DNA from: Ktedonobacteria bacterium
Lineage (GTDB): Bacteria > Chloroflexota > Ktedonobacteria > Ktedonobacterales > JACDGC01
Reading direction: 5' to 3'
NCBI GenBank assembly: GCA_027459785.1
Contig: DAIDGU010000042.1
Span: 1-64,000, forward strand
DNA length: 64,000 nucleotides
The notes under the pieces were generated by a model that made no database searches, was not told where the DNA came from, and was given only the letters and a program-made list of their open reading frames with translations. The first letter of the stretch is position 1, and each line of letters begins with the position of its first letter. This document shows positions 26,945 to 34,878 of this stretch, piece by piece. The translations under genes and the position numbers were made by a program.

Positions 26945-27516
26945 GGGTCTACCTCCAAAAAGTGGTGCAAGAGCCGCTTGCCGTCGGTGGTGAGGATCGA
27001 TTCGGGATGGAACTGCACGCCTTGCATCGGATAGTCCCGATGGCGCAGCCCCATGATCAGACCGTCGGTGGTCCAGGCCGTGACTTCCAGCGCTGGGGGC
27101 AGCGTCGCCCGTTCGACAATCAAACTATGATAGCGCGTCGCGGTGAAGGGATCGGGCATGCCGGCGAAGATGCCCAGCCCACTGTGGTGAATCTGCGCGG
27201 TCTTGCCGTGTACGGGCCGGGGCGCGCGAATGACCCGCCCGCCACACGCCTGCCCGATGGCCTGATGCCCCAGGCACACGCCCAGGATCGGGATCGTCGG
27301 CGCGAACGTGGTGATCACGTCCAGCGCGATGCCGGCCTCGTTCGGCGTGCAGGGGCCGGGCGAGATGATGATGCGCTCCGGCGCGAGATCGGCGATCTCG
27401 GCCAGCGTGATCGCGTCGTTGCGTGCCACCCGCACCGCCGCGCCCAGTTCGCAGCAATACTGGTACAGGTTGTATGTGAAGCTGTCGTAGTTATCGAGAA
27501 TCAAGATCATCGCCAC
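26926..27516 (-). CDS. trpG: Anthranilate synthase component II (glutamine amidotransferase)
   Basis: Class I glutamine amidotransferase supplying ammonia to TrpE. The 196-residue protein has the nucleophile C81 in GVCLGHQ, the oxyanion region [20 protein letters not shown], and the catalytic His-Glu pair in QFHPES. It could also serve 4-aminobenzoate synthesis, as PabA/TrpG proteins often do. It overlaps trpD and follows trpE by 113 bases of repeat-like spacer. Confidence 0.95.
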   Translation of the reverse strand: MAMILILDNYDSFTYNLYQYCCELGAAVRVARNDAITLAEIADLAPERIIISPGPCTPNEAGIALDVITTFAPTIPILGVCLGHQAIGQACGGRVIRAPRPVHGKTAQIHHSGLGIFAGMPDPFTATRYHSLIVERATLPPALEVTAWTTDGLIMGLRHRDYPMQGVQFHPESILTTDGKRLLHHFLEVDPCFVTH

Positions 27517-27519
27517 ACC

Positions 27520-27655
27520 TCACTGGCAGGATGGTAGGACGCGAGACGGAACGCGAAATGACGCGAGATAGGCGCGAATAGACGCGAAATAATGTTCAAG
27601 ATCTCGTGTTTTTTCGCGTAGATTTCGTGTTATCTCGCGTTCCGCCTTTCTTTTT
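27520..27655. repeat. ACGCGAAAT / TTCGTGTT words in the trpE-trpG spacer
   Basis: Words such as GGAACGCGAAATGACGCGAG and TAGATTTCGTGTTATCTCGC fill the spacer and overlap the last codons of trpE. Confidence 0.55.
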
Positions 27656-29216
27656 TAAGAACCTTTGTCGCCATATCCTTTGCTCCCGTCGTTTCGGCCA
27701 TCGCCACAGCACGCCAGAGGGCGGCGGCTTTGCGCTGCGTCTCGTCGAACTCGAAGGCGGGATCAGAATCGGCGACGATGCCCGCGCCGGCCTGGGCATA
27801 CGCCGTGCCGTCCTTGAGGATCAGCGTGCGGATGGCGATGGCCATGTCGAGGTTGCCGGTGCGGCTGAAGTAGCCGACGCCGCCGCCATAGACACCGCGC
27901 CGCTCGCCTTCGATCTCAGCGATGATCTCCATCGCGCGCACCTTGGGTGCGCCGCTCAGCGTGCCGGCGGGGAAGGCCGCGCGCACGGCATCGACGCTGC
28001 TGAGGTCGGACCGCAGCGCGCCGGTGATGTGCGAGACCAGGTGCATCACATGCGAATAGCGTTCCACGTCCATCATCTGCGTCACGCGCACGCTGCCGGG
28101 CGCGGCGATGCGCCCCACGTCGTTGCGGCCCAGGTCCACCAGCATCACGTGTTCCGCCTGCTCCTTGGGATCGTAGCGCAGTTCAGCTTCCAAGGCTTTA
28201 TCCGCGCCGGTGGTGGTGCCGCGTGGGCGCGTGCCGGCGATGGGATGCAGCGCCACCTCGCGCTCCTCCACCCGCACCAACATCTCCGGCGAAGCGCCCG
28301 CGATCTGGAAGTCCTCGCAATCCAGGTAAAAGAGATAGGGCGAGGGATTCAGCCCGCGCAGGGCGCGATAGACGCTGAAAGGGTCCGCCGTCGTTGGGCG
28401 CTGGGTGCGGCGCGACAGCACGATCTGGAAGGCATCGCCCGCGACGATGGCCTCCTTGGCCTGGGCCACGCCCGCCATGTAGCGTTCTCGCTCCTCCGCC
28501 GCCACCGGCTCCGGCGTCGCGTCGTCTGCCGTGATAGCGAAGGCAGTGTGCGCCAGCGGCGTTTCCGCCAGGTCGTGCGCGATGCCGTCCAGCCGCGCCT
28601 GAGCGGCGGCCAGGGAGGCCGTGAGGTCGCCGGCGAGGCGCGCGTGCGTCAGGAGCCGGGCGCGATGGGTGACGTGATCGAAGATCAGCAGCGTGTCAGT
28701 GAAGATCTGCACGGCGTCGGGCAGCCCCAGCGGATCGCGTGCCGGCAGGGGGATGCGCTCAAAATGGGCGACGGTCTCGTAGCCCAGGTAGCCGACCGCG
28801 CCGCCGGCGAAGCGCGGCAGCGCCGCGCCGGGCGTGCCGGGGCCGGTGACGGGGGCCACGCGGTCGCGCGCCAGTTCGGCTTCGATCACGGCCAGCGGAT
28901 CGTCACAGGGAACAGTCTCGCGTTCTCCCGCGCGGTCGCCGGTCACGTAGCGCCACTCGGCGCGGTCGCCACGCACGCGCAAAACACGCTCCGGCGCGAT
29001 GCCCACGAAGGAATAGCGCGCCAGCCGCTCGCCGCCCTCCACCGATTCCAGCAGGAACGTGTAGGGTGTGCGCGCCAGCTTGCGATAGGCCGACACGGGC
29101 GTCTCACAGTCCGCCAGGATCTCGCGCCACAGCGGATAGAGCGTGTAGCCCTCCGCCTGTGCCGCCTCCATCGCGTTGAGGATGTCGGTCCCCGCCTGCA
29201 TCGCCGTCTTGCGCAT
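27630..29216 (-). CDS. trpE: Anthranilate synthase component I
   Basis: Makes anthranilate from chorismate and ammonia, the committed step. The 528-residue protein keeps the tryptophan-binding FLLESVEGG motif in the N-terminal domain (about 53-61), suggesting feedback inhibition. The chorismate-binding domain has GDAFQIVLSRR, ASPEMLVR, HPIAGTRPRG, ERYSHVMHLVS, GTLSGAPK and QAGAGIVADSDP. GGAG nine bases before ATG 29216 fixes the start. It is the first biosynthetic gene after trpS in the T-box-controlled operon. Confidence 0.97.
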   Translation of the reverse strand: MRKTAMQAGTDILNAMEAAQAEGYTLYPLWREILADCETPVSAYRKLARTPYTFLLESVEGGERLARYSFVGIAPERVLRVRGDRAEWRYVTGDRAGERETVPCDDPLAVIEAELARDRVAPVTGPGTPGAALPRFAGGAVGYLGYETVAHFERIPLPARDPLGLPDAVQIFTDTLLIFDHVTHRARLLTHARLAGDLTASLAAAQARLDGIAHDLAETPLAHTAFAITADDATPEPVAAEERERYMAGVAQAKEAIVAGDAFQIVLSRRTQRPTTADPFSVYRALRGLNPSPYLFYLDCEDFQIAGASPEMLVRVEEREVALHPIAGTRPRGTTTGADKALEAELRYDPKEQAEHVMLVDLGRNDVGRIAAPGSVRVTQMMDVERYSHVMHLVSHITGALRSDLSSVDAVRAAFPAGTLSGAPKVRAMEIIAEIEGERRGVYGGGVGYFSRTGNLDMAIAIRTLILKDGTAYAQAGAGIVADSDPAFEFDETQRKAAALWRAVAMAETTGAKDMATKVLKKERRNAR

Positions 29217-29224
29217 AGCACTCA

Positions 29225-29398
29225 CTCCCCAAGGTTTTTCGAACACGAAGGCCACGAAAGCGAACTCGAAAGGTCACGAAAAGTCGAAAGAAAATGAGAA
29301 ACTAGCCCCCGTACCAACTGTTGCAACTCAAAAGACATCTTTCGTGTCTTTCATGTTCATTTTCGTGGCCTTCGTGTTCGATCCGTCCTTTCCCTTAT
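29225..29398. repeat. CACGAA / TTCGTGGCC words in the trpS-trpE spacer
   Basis: Words such as AACACGAAGGCCACGAAAGC and TTTTCGTGGCCTTCGTGTTC, plus their complements, fill the 184-base gap. No promoter or leader peptide for trpE was found in it. Confidence 0.55.
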
Positions 29399-29400
29399 CC

Positions 29401-30468
29401 CTATCGAATGCCCATCGCCGTTTGGGCGCGGGCCAGGGTCGCCTCGGCCTGCGGGCGCACGCGGTCGGCACCGGCGCGCAGAAGGCCGTCGAGCTGCGCG
29501 GCATCGCCCATCAATTCGTTGTAACGCGCCTGGATCGGCTCCAGCGTCGCCACCAGCAGGTCGGTCAGTTCGGCCTTGAACTCTTTGTAGCCCTTGCCCG
29601 CGAAGTGTTCTTCCACCCTGGCGTGATCCTGCTGCGCGAGCAGGCTGTAGATCGAGGCCAGGTTCAGGATGGCGGGCCGGTTGGGATTGAACTCAATCGT
29701 GCGCTCCGAATCCGTGGTGGCGCGGGCGATCTTCTTCTTGATGACGCTGGGTGGGTCGGTGAGGAAGATCGCGCCGTTCGGCTCGCTCTTCGACATCTTG
29801 CGCGTGGGATCGTCCAGCGCCATGATGCGCGCCCCCTCGGCGCGGATCAACGGATTGGGCAGGACGAACGTCTCGCCGAAGCGCTCGTTGAAGCGTTCCA
29901 CGATATTGCGCGTCAGTTCGATGTGCTGGCGCTGGTCGTCGCCCACCGGCACCAGATCGGCGTCATACAGGATGATGTCCGCCGCCATCAGCACGGGATA
30001 GTCATACAGCCCCGCCGTGGCGCTCTCGCGGTCATCGCCGGCCTTGGTCTTGAACTGATGCATCTTGTTCAGCCAGCCCAGCGAGGAGACGCAGTTCAGC
30101 AGCCAGGCCAACTCGGCGTGCGCGCTCACGTGCGACTGAATGAAGAGCGGCGCGCGTTGCGGATCGATGCCGACGGCCAGCAACATCGCCGCCAGGCTCA
30201 GCGTGTTCTGGCGCAGTTCCGCCGGATCTTGCGGCAAGGTGATCGCGTGCAGATTGACGATGCAGAAGATACTGGCATACTGATCCTGCTCCGCCGCCCA
30301 GTGGCGCATCGCCCCCAGATAATTGCCAATGTGCGGATTATTTGTCGGCTGGATGCCCGAAAAGACACGTGGCTTCGTCGTCGCCGGCTCGGCTTTTTGG
30401 GCTTGCGTGGCCGCTTGCGTCTTGCCGCTGGTCTTAGCCGGATCTAGCGTGTTACTCTTAGTTGGCAT
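29401..30468 (-). CDS. trpS: Tryptophanyl-tRNA synthetase
   Basis: Class Ic aminoacyl-tRNA synthetase charging tRNA-Trp. The 355-residue protein has an N-terminal low-complexity extension of about 35 residues (Lys/Thr/Ala/Gln-rich), then FSGIQPTNNPHIGNYLGA (HIGH-type signature) and RKMSKSEP (KMSKS loop). The start at 30468 has GGAGGAGAG just upstream. It heads the trp operon directly after the T-box leader, so its expression and the pathway should rise together when tRNA-Trp is uncharged. Confidence 0.96.
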   Translation of the reverse strand: MPTKSNTLDPAKTSGKTQAATQAQKAEPATTKPRVFSGIQPTNNPHIGNYLGAMRHWAAEQDQYASIFCIVNLHAITLPQDPAELRQNTLSLAAMLLAVGIDPQRAPLFIQSHVSAHAELAWLLNCVSSLGWLNKMHQFKTKAGDDRESATAGLYDYPVLMAADIILYDADLVPVGDDQRQHIELTRNIVERFNERFGETFVLPNPLIRAEGARIMALDDPTRKMSKSEPNGAIFLTDPPSVIKKKIARATTDSERTIEFNPNRPAILNLASIYSLLAQQDHARVEEHFAGKGYKEFKAELTDLLVATLEPIQARYNELMGDAAQLDGLLRAGADRVRPQAEATLARAQTAMGIR

Positions 30469-30487
30469 GATATGTCTCTCCTCCAAT

Positions 30488-30517
30488 AAAAAAACCTCTC
30501 GCCGTTGAGACGAGAGG
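30488..30517 (-). terminator. Second intrinsic terminator before trpS
   Basis: On the minus strand CCTCTCGTC, loop TCAAC, GGCGAGAGG is followed by seven T, about 20 bases before the trpS start. The 5' arm repeats the CCTCTCGTC of the T-box terminator, so it could pair with the partner arm of either hairpin. Confidence 0.75.
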
Positions 30518-30527
30518 TGTGGATAAC

Positions 30528-30556
30528 AAAAAGCCCCTCATCCCAGGGACGAGAGG
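30528..30556 (-). terminator. T-box terminator hairpin
   Basis: On the minus strand CCTCTCGTCCC pairs with GGGATGAGGGG and ends in CTTTTTG. It directly follows the T-box core, as expected for the terminator that competes with the antiterminator. Confidence 0.85.
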
Positions 30557-30645
30557 TTGAAGCCTTCGTGGTGCCACCCATGTGCGAGCCAGCCCGATGA
30601 AAGGCTTGCTCCTTATTGTTTCGCTACGGGCATGCTAACCATTCG

Positions 30646-30701
30646 TAGGGCGGACATTCCAGTCCGCCGCCGTGACAGACACGAATGTCTGTCCTCCAGA
30701 T
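30646..30701 (-). repeat. Repeat-family hairpin pair inside the T-box leader
   Basis: Minus strand: GACAGACA, loop TTCG, TGTCTGTC is a perfect 8-bp stem; then GGCGGAC, loop TGGAAT, GTCCGCC is a 7-bp stem. The second is a variant of the GGCGGACATTCCTGTCCGCC palindromes found in other gaps of this window. Confidence 0.65.
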
Positions 30702-30905
30702 CTTAATGCCGATAGCTAGCCTCAATAACGGGAGGCACCCGATGAAGATCTACTGACCGTTGCCGGCGTTCGCTGCATGGCTCGCAGGGCCATTCGGCTG
30801 CGGAGGCGATACCGGTTCGCACCATCCACCGGCTCTCTGCATCGCGCTCACGCGGCGTACTGTTCCTGTTCGCAGCCTTCGCGTATCGTGTTGTCGTTAT
30901 TATGC

Positions 30906-30935
30906 AGTATAGCGGATGATGGCCCAGGTTGTCAA
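30906..30935 (-). promoter_or_regulatory. Sigma-70-type promoter of the trpS-trp operon
   Basis: On the minus strand TTGACA (30935-30930), an 18-base spacer, and TATACT (30911-30906). Transcription should start near 30899, just at the 5' end of the T-box stem I. It lies 18 bases after the stop of the upstream gene. Confidence 0.8.
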
Positions 30936-30952
30936 GGGGTTGCGCATATTGC

Positions 30953-32635
30953 TCAGCCGCCGTGCCGTTCGTGGCCGTGCTGCTCGTGGCCGTGCTTGCC
31001 CCGCCCCCGATGCGCCTTGTGCTTATACGTGTTGCCGTGCGAGTTGCCGTGCGGTGATCGTGTTGGCTGTGCCTGAGTGGGCGTGGTCGCAGGAGGCTGG
31101 ATTAGCAGCAGTCCCGTGTTGGTGCTGGTGGTGGCGTTATCATGCGTCGCCGTCGTGCCATAACCAAAGTTCCAGGATGTGGGGCTGCTGACGCTATAAG
31201 CCAGCGTGTAATTCTGGGCGGTCCAGACCTGATAGCCGCTCTGGCTGCCCTGCGGCGACCAGAGTTGATGGGGCAGCGTCGTCGTCAGATAGCTTTGCAC
31301 GCTGCTCGCCGTTCCGGCGCTACAGACGGCAACATGTGGCGGCACGCTGCTGGTGCCAGGGATGGCATAGGCGCGCGAGAGCGGCGGCAGGGCGACATAC
31401 AGCGATTGGGGATTGCTGACCACCCAGAACTCCTGGTACGGCACACCGGCGAAGCTGCCGGCGCACTGCGGCGCGGGCGGCGGCGCGAAGAGATCCAGCC
31501 GATAGAGGACGATGCCGTTGCCCTGATCGGCTACGTTTTCCAGCGAGACGAAACGCGGCGTCGCGCCCTTCATCCAGCACAAACCCGCCAGCCAGCCGGT
31601 GCAATGCACGAAATAGCCGCCGTCATACGGCACCTTGAACAAAGGCGATCCGCCCCAGCCGTGCTGCGCCATCGCTGCGCTGTAATATTGCACAAGATTC
31701 TGCGCGCTGGTGTTCGGCGCGCAAGCGGTGATGTGCGCGACGGTGAAGCGACCCGCGCCGGCGCTATCCTGGGTGGGCGACGTGCTTGTCGCGCCAGCAG
31801 GGAACGGCAGATCGTCGAAGCTGCCCCCCGCATTGGGCGTATCGCTGCCCCCCAAAGCCGCACCGCAGGCGAGCGCCGGCGCGGGCGTGGCGATCGGTGC
31901 CGGAATGGGCGCGGGGGCGCTGGTGGCCGTCGGCGCGGGTTGCGGCGTGGCCGTGGGGATGGGCGCGGGGGCCGGCACGACGGTCGGCGCGGGCGCGCGG
32001 GTGGCCGTGGGCGCGGGAACCGCCGTCGCCGGTGGGGCCGTGGGCGGCGCGGTCGACGAGCCAGGATGGGTCGCGGAGGTGCTGCCGCTCGTAGTCGGAG
32101 ATGTTGCGGATGATTGCTGATAGAACAGGCCGGCAAACGGCCCGACATCGCCCGCGCCCATGATGATCAGCGCCAGCAGCCCAACGACGGTGAGAGCGGT
32201 GAGCAGCGCGAGCATGATCGCGCGATTGCTTGCGGGCTGATCCGTCGGGCGCACCAGGGGCGGGCGATCGCCCGAAAAGCCGCCCGCTGGGCGCGGCCAC
32301 GCTGCTCCCTGCGACGGAGGGACGGGATAATGGTTGGCGTCCGCGGTCGTGATCGGCTCGTAAGGTCCGGCTCCTGGGCTGGCATCCACTGTCGGCGCGA
32401 GCGATGCGAAGGGGACGGTCTCCTCACCGTCGGGCGGCATGTAGGGGGTCGTATCCTCCGCCGTGAGCGGCACATAGGGGCCGTCCGTCAACGCGCCGAC
32501 TGGCGGCATCCCTTGCGGTGGCGGCGGGGGTGGCACCGCTCCCCCGCCCAGCTTGCTCACCGGCGCGACGCTGCCGCAGTGCGGACAGAACCGTTCTCCT
32601 GGCAAAAACACATGATCGCAGGTCGGACATCGCAT
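30953..32635 (-). CDS. Zinc-ribbon, Pro-rich single-TM protein with His-rich tail
   Basis: A 560-residue protein of unknown function. It starts with a zinc ribbon (MRCPTCDHVFLPGERFCPHCG), followed by a Pro-rich cytoplasmic linker and one TM helix (about 165-187, IMLALLTALTVVGLLALIIMG). Outside are a Thr/Pro/Ala-rich spacer (about 200-285), a globular domain (about 290-500; FTVAHITACAPNTSAQNLVQ) and a His/Lys-rich tail (KHGHEQHGHERHGG) that may bind metal. The architecture echoes the receptor at 899-4033 (zinc ribbon inside, sensor outside). The start at 32635 places the ribbon at the N-terminus; a longer frame upstream is unlikely. The trp operon promoter begins just after its stop. Confidence 0.8.
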   Translation of the reverse strand: MRCPTCDHVFLPGERFCPHCGSVAPVSKLGGGAVPPPPPPQGMPPVGALTDGPYVPLTAEDTTPYMPPDGEETVPFASLAPTVDASPGAGPYEPITTADANHYPVPPSQGAAWPRPAGGFSGDRPPLVRPTDQPASNRAIMLALLTALTVVGLLALIIMGAGDVGPFAGLFYQQSSATSPTTSGSTSATHPGSSTAPPTAPPATAVPAPTATRAPAPTVVPAPAPIPTATPQPAPTATSAPAPIPAPIATPAPALACGAALGGSDTPNAGGSFDDLPFPAGATSTSPTQDSAGAGRFTVAHITACAPNTSAQNLVQYYSAAMAQHGWGGSPLFKVPYDGGYFVHCTGWLAGLCWMKGATPRFVSLENVADQGNGIVLYRLDLFAPPPAPQCAGSFAGVPYQEFWVVSNPQSLYVALPPLSRAYAIPGTSSVPPHVAVCSAGTASSVQSYLTTTLPHQLWSPQGSQSGYQVWTAQNYTLAYSVSSPTSWNFGYGTTATHDNATTSTNTGLLLIQPPATTPTQAQPTRSPHGNSHGNTYKHKAHRGRGKHGHEQHGHERHGG

Positions 32636-33591
32636 CACCGCACCTCGTCCCGCGCTGCATGCTGGCAGCGCCGCCAACGCTGGATGGACTGATAAGCGCC
32701 ATATGGGCTGACAAATGCCATATAAATGAGCATACCAAAGCGCGATCACGAAATCAAGCACAGCCATAGACCAAAATATGTGAACCGTTACACAAACATA
32801 GATTTACCGACCGCCATAATGAAACCGTATGGGGCGAAACCGCTCCTTCGATCACGAAGGTTGCCTGCGCAACCTGGGACGGGGCGGATCGCGCGGGGGC
32901 GAATGCGTGCAGGGGGTTAGTCAATCACCGCATAGTCGCTATAGTCCATCAGCTATAGTCCATCAAGGGTACAATGCCTGGTGGTTTGTAAACAAGAAAA
33001 ATAATATAACGGCGCAAGAGGTACCCCTTGCAATTTTCATCCCCACCTAGTAGAATACATAGAGAAATAACCGACAGAAGATGTTGGAGCATCATAGTCG
33101 GTTGTTCGTCTATTTGATTGTCCTTGGTAATTATCCTGTCTGAGGATGATGTAAGGTGTTGTTCAAAGACTCTGACGATATCATACATCAATTCGTGCGC
33201 TGTGTCAAGTCTTAGCCACCCGAATTTACTGGGTGGTCCAAGAGACAAGGAGTGCGGCTGCCTCTAACAAGTGAGTACCCCACGTAAAATGAAAGGTCAT
33301 TATGTTAGGCAAGTCACGCCAATTCATTGGCATCGCGCTGCTTTTGATCATGGTATACGCTGATTTAGGTCAGATCCACGTGGTGCTGGGCGATTTGCAT
33401 CGGCTTTTTTCGGCGATTTCAAGGAGATGCCGATGCTTATTCTGTTCCATCCCCACAGGAAACCAAAGGAGGACCACGAGTAGGAAGGTGACAAGGTCGC
33501 TCACCAAGGGTGCTATCCTTTGGTGGGCGACGGGTATAATTCTCAAAGAAACCTTGCCAGTTCTTTTTAAGATAATGCACGAGGAGAACAT
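32636..33591. other. Lower-GC 956-bp stretch without a convincing gene
   Basis: Composition drops well below the surroundings. A 14-bp direct duplication GCTATAGTCCATCA occurs twice near 32938-32966. A strong imperfect hairpin (GTCGCTCACCAAGG.. ..CCTTTGGTGGGCGAC) spans about 33496-33532 and is followed at once by TATAAT (33535-33540). A 110-codon open frame at 33302-33634 starts after AAAGG and has a hydrophobic N-terminus, but its later half is compositionally odd and overlaps the next gene. A 99-codon frame at 32949-33248 on the other strand is also unconvincing. Confidence 0.5.
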
Positions 33592-33891
33592 ATGCTGCCT
33601 CCATTCATTCCCGATGATCAGGCTCCTGAAATGACCGCTGAGATGGCAGCGCATCTGCACTGTTTTATCTGCGGCAATGATGATGCATATGCATTGCGCG
33701 TTACTCAGGAGCCGCTCACGGATGGCAAGAATACTGTATTGGTCACGATCAAGGCGGCGTTTTGCCGCTTTTGTGGTGAACGAGTGATGGATCTGCGCAA
33801 CAACCACCGGCTGGATGTGGCGCGTGGGCAATTAGCGCGTGGAGAATTCGACGACTTTACACCGGTGGGAACAACCTACCAGGCTTCATAA
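33592..33891 (+). CDS. Small YgiT-type zinc-finger protein
   Basis: A 99-residue protein with two cysteine pairs (HCFICG about 24-29, FCRFCGE about 57-63). This is the layout of YgiT/MqsA-type zinc fingers, often antitoxins of type II toxin-antitoxin pairs. GAGGAG lies 5 bases before the ATG, and a TATAAT box sits 52 bases upstream. A canonical helix-turn-helix (as in full MqsA) is absent, and no clear toxin frame lies next to it. The neighbour is a convergent helix-turn-helix gene. Function is unproven. Confidence 0.6.
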   Translation: MLPPFIPDDQAPEMTAEMAAHLHCFICGNDDAYALRVTQEPLTDGKNTVLVTIKAAFCRFCGERVMDLRNNHRLDVARGQLARGEFDDFTPVGTTYQAS

Positions 33892-33911
33892 GCCAAAGCA
33901 TGTACGTTCGG

Positions 33912-34145
33912 TTACGCGCCGGCATCATCTGCCGCCGTCCACGGGCGCGGCATCAGCAGTGCTTCGATGTCGGCGCGCAGCAGATATTGCTTGCGGTCGC
34001 CAGGGATTTTATACGCCTTGATCTCCCCCTCTTTGATGCGTTCCTGAAACCATTTCACCGAGCGATCATAGGCTTTGGCGGCATCTTGAATCCATAGCAA
34101 ATCATCTCTTTGGATCGATTTTCGTAGTTCTTCGTTGTTGATCAT
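33912..34145 (-). CDS. Small helix-turn-helix (MerR/excisionase-like) protein
   Basis: A 77-residue DNA-binding protein. LLWIQDAAKAYDRSVKWFQE then RIKEGEIKAYKIPGDRKQYL resembles excisionase/MerR-type winged HTH domains (WI..AA..Y..S...V.R.I..G.I.A.KI...R.YL). The ATG at 34145 follows AAGGAATTTCA. Such proteins regulate a nearby gene or assist a recombinase; no integrase is visible here. It is divergent from the next small gene, with about 115 bases of possible shared control region. Confidence 0.7.
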   Translation of the reverse strand: MINNEELRKSIQRDDLLWIQDAAKAYDRSVKWFQERIKEGEIKAYKIPGDRKQYLLRADIEALLMPRPWTAADDAGA

Positions 34146-34259
34146 TGAAATTCCTTCAAAAGGATGGTATAGTATGAGAAAGGCATCCAGGGAGACTTGC
34201 GATCCTCCGCCTGGACGCCTTGACACCACTGTGCGCCAGATGGCGCAAGGAGATGGCTT

Positions 34260-34643
34260 ATGCATATTCTACCACGTTTCGGGCAAAACCGCAAACGATC
34301 TACGCAGAACAACGAACAACTATGGCCAACGTTGGCTGACGCTGGACCGGCCTGCCCTCACAGCGGCCTGACGGCGGAAGACCGGCTGGATCTCCAATTA
34401 TTGGCACAGGGCAAGTTCTTGCCGTCCGACCTCAGCCGTGACCAATTCGTCAGTGGGCTGGTCAACTGGACGGTGGAAGTGCGCGGCGAGATCGCGCGGG
34501 CGGCGCTGGCGCGGCTGGCCGGGCGCGGCTACGCGCGCAGCGTCGGGCCGGCAGATCAGTTTGCCCGCCTGACTCCCCAGGGCGTGCTGGTGGTGGAACG
34601 CGCCATGCGCCACGCCGTCGCGCTGCAACTGGCGCGGGCCTGA
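34260..34643 (+). CDS. Small protein, possible winged-helix fold
   Basis: A 127-residue protein I do not recognise. AAGGAG seven bases before the ATG supports translation. After a polar N-terminus, about residues 37-120 are helical with a pattern resembling a winged helix (FVSGLVNWTVEVRGEIARAA, then LARLAGRGYARSVGPADQFA, RLTPQGVLVV). It ends just before a MITE-like repeat. Divergent from the excisionase-like gene, it may belong to the same small regulatory locus. Confidence 0.5.
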   Translation: MHILPRFGQNRKRSTQNNEQLWPTLADAGPACPHSGLTAEDRLDLQLLAQGKFLPSDLSRDQFVSGLVNWTVEVRGEIARAALARLAGRGYARSVGPADQFARLTPQGVLVVERAMRHAVALQLARA

Positions 34644-34644
34644 C

Positions 34645-34812
34645 TTATACGCTTTGCGGGTGATCAGTATGGATACCGGAGGACAGCTATTCCTGTCTGT
34701 CACTACGGCGGACAGGAATGTCCGCCCCACGCTTCCCCGGAGGACAGCCATTCCTGTCTGTCCGGTCCCAACCGGCCCCAATGACCACCGTCTTTACCCG
34801 CAAGAGGTATAA
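34645..34812. repeat. MITE-like repeat, copy B (168 bp) with imperfect terminal inverted repeats
   Basis: Ends are TTATACGCTTTGCGGGTGA and, inverted, TTATACCTCTTGCGGGTAA (15 of 19 match). Inside are GGAGGACAGCTATTCCTGTC, a GGCGGACAGGAATGTCCGCC palindrome and a second GGAGGACAGCCATTCCTGTC. No coding capacity. This copy has the clearest ends of the three. Confidence 0.65.
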
Positions 34813-34878
34813 AGGGCGGGTTGGCATATGCCGCCCCGCAAGGGACCATTATACGGGTGCGATTTATCGCGCCCCTGG

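Larger units (their letters stand above)
30488..30899 (-). promoter_or_regulatory. T-box leader riboswitch (tRNA-Trp), trpS-trp operon
   Basis: About 410 nt of untranslated leader. Stem I features are the AG-bulge area (AACAGTACG), the distal AGAGAGCCGGTGGATGG then TGCGAACCGG element, and the specifier loop GCCGAATGGCCC with codon UGG (minus strand 30792-30790), which reads tryptophan. The T-box core GGGTGGCACCACG is at 30567-30579. Two hairpins with U-runs follow. Uncharged tRNA-Trp should pair at UGG and the T-box and prevent termination. Between stem I and the T-box lies an insertion (30646-30701) made of two strong hairpins from the genome's repeat family. Leader boundaries follow the predicted start of transcription. 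Confidence 0.9.

Noticed and set aside
27606..29297. 563-codon plus-strand open frame opposite trpE
   Set aside because: Arg/His/Gly-rich composition and exact overlap with trpE mark it as a shadow frame.
32949..33248. 99-codon minus-strand open frame in the low-GC patch
   Set aside because: No ribosome site, no recognisable fold, and it lies in repeat-bearing intergenic DNA.
33302..33634. 110-codon open frame in the low-GC patch
   Set aside because: It has a ribosome-like site and hydrophobic start, but the rest is compositionally odd and overlaps the better-supported zinc-finger gene.
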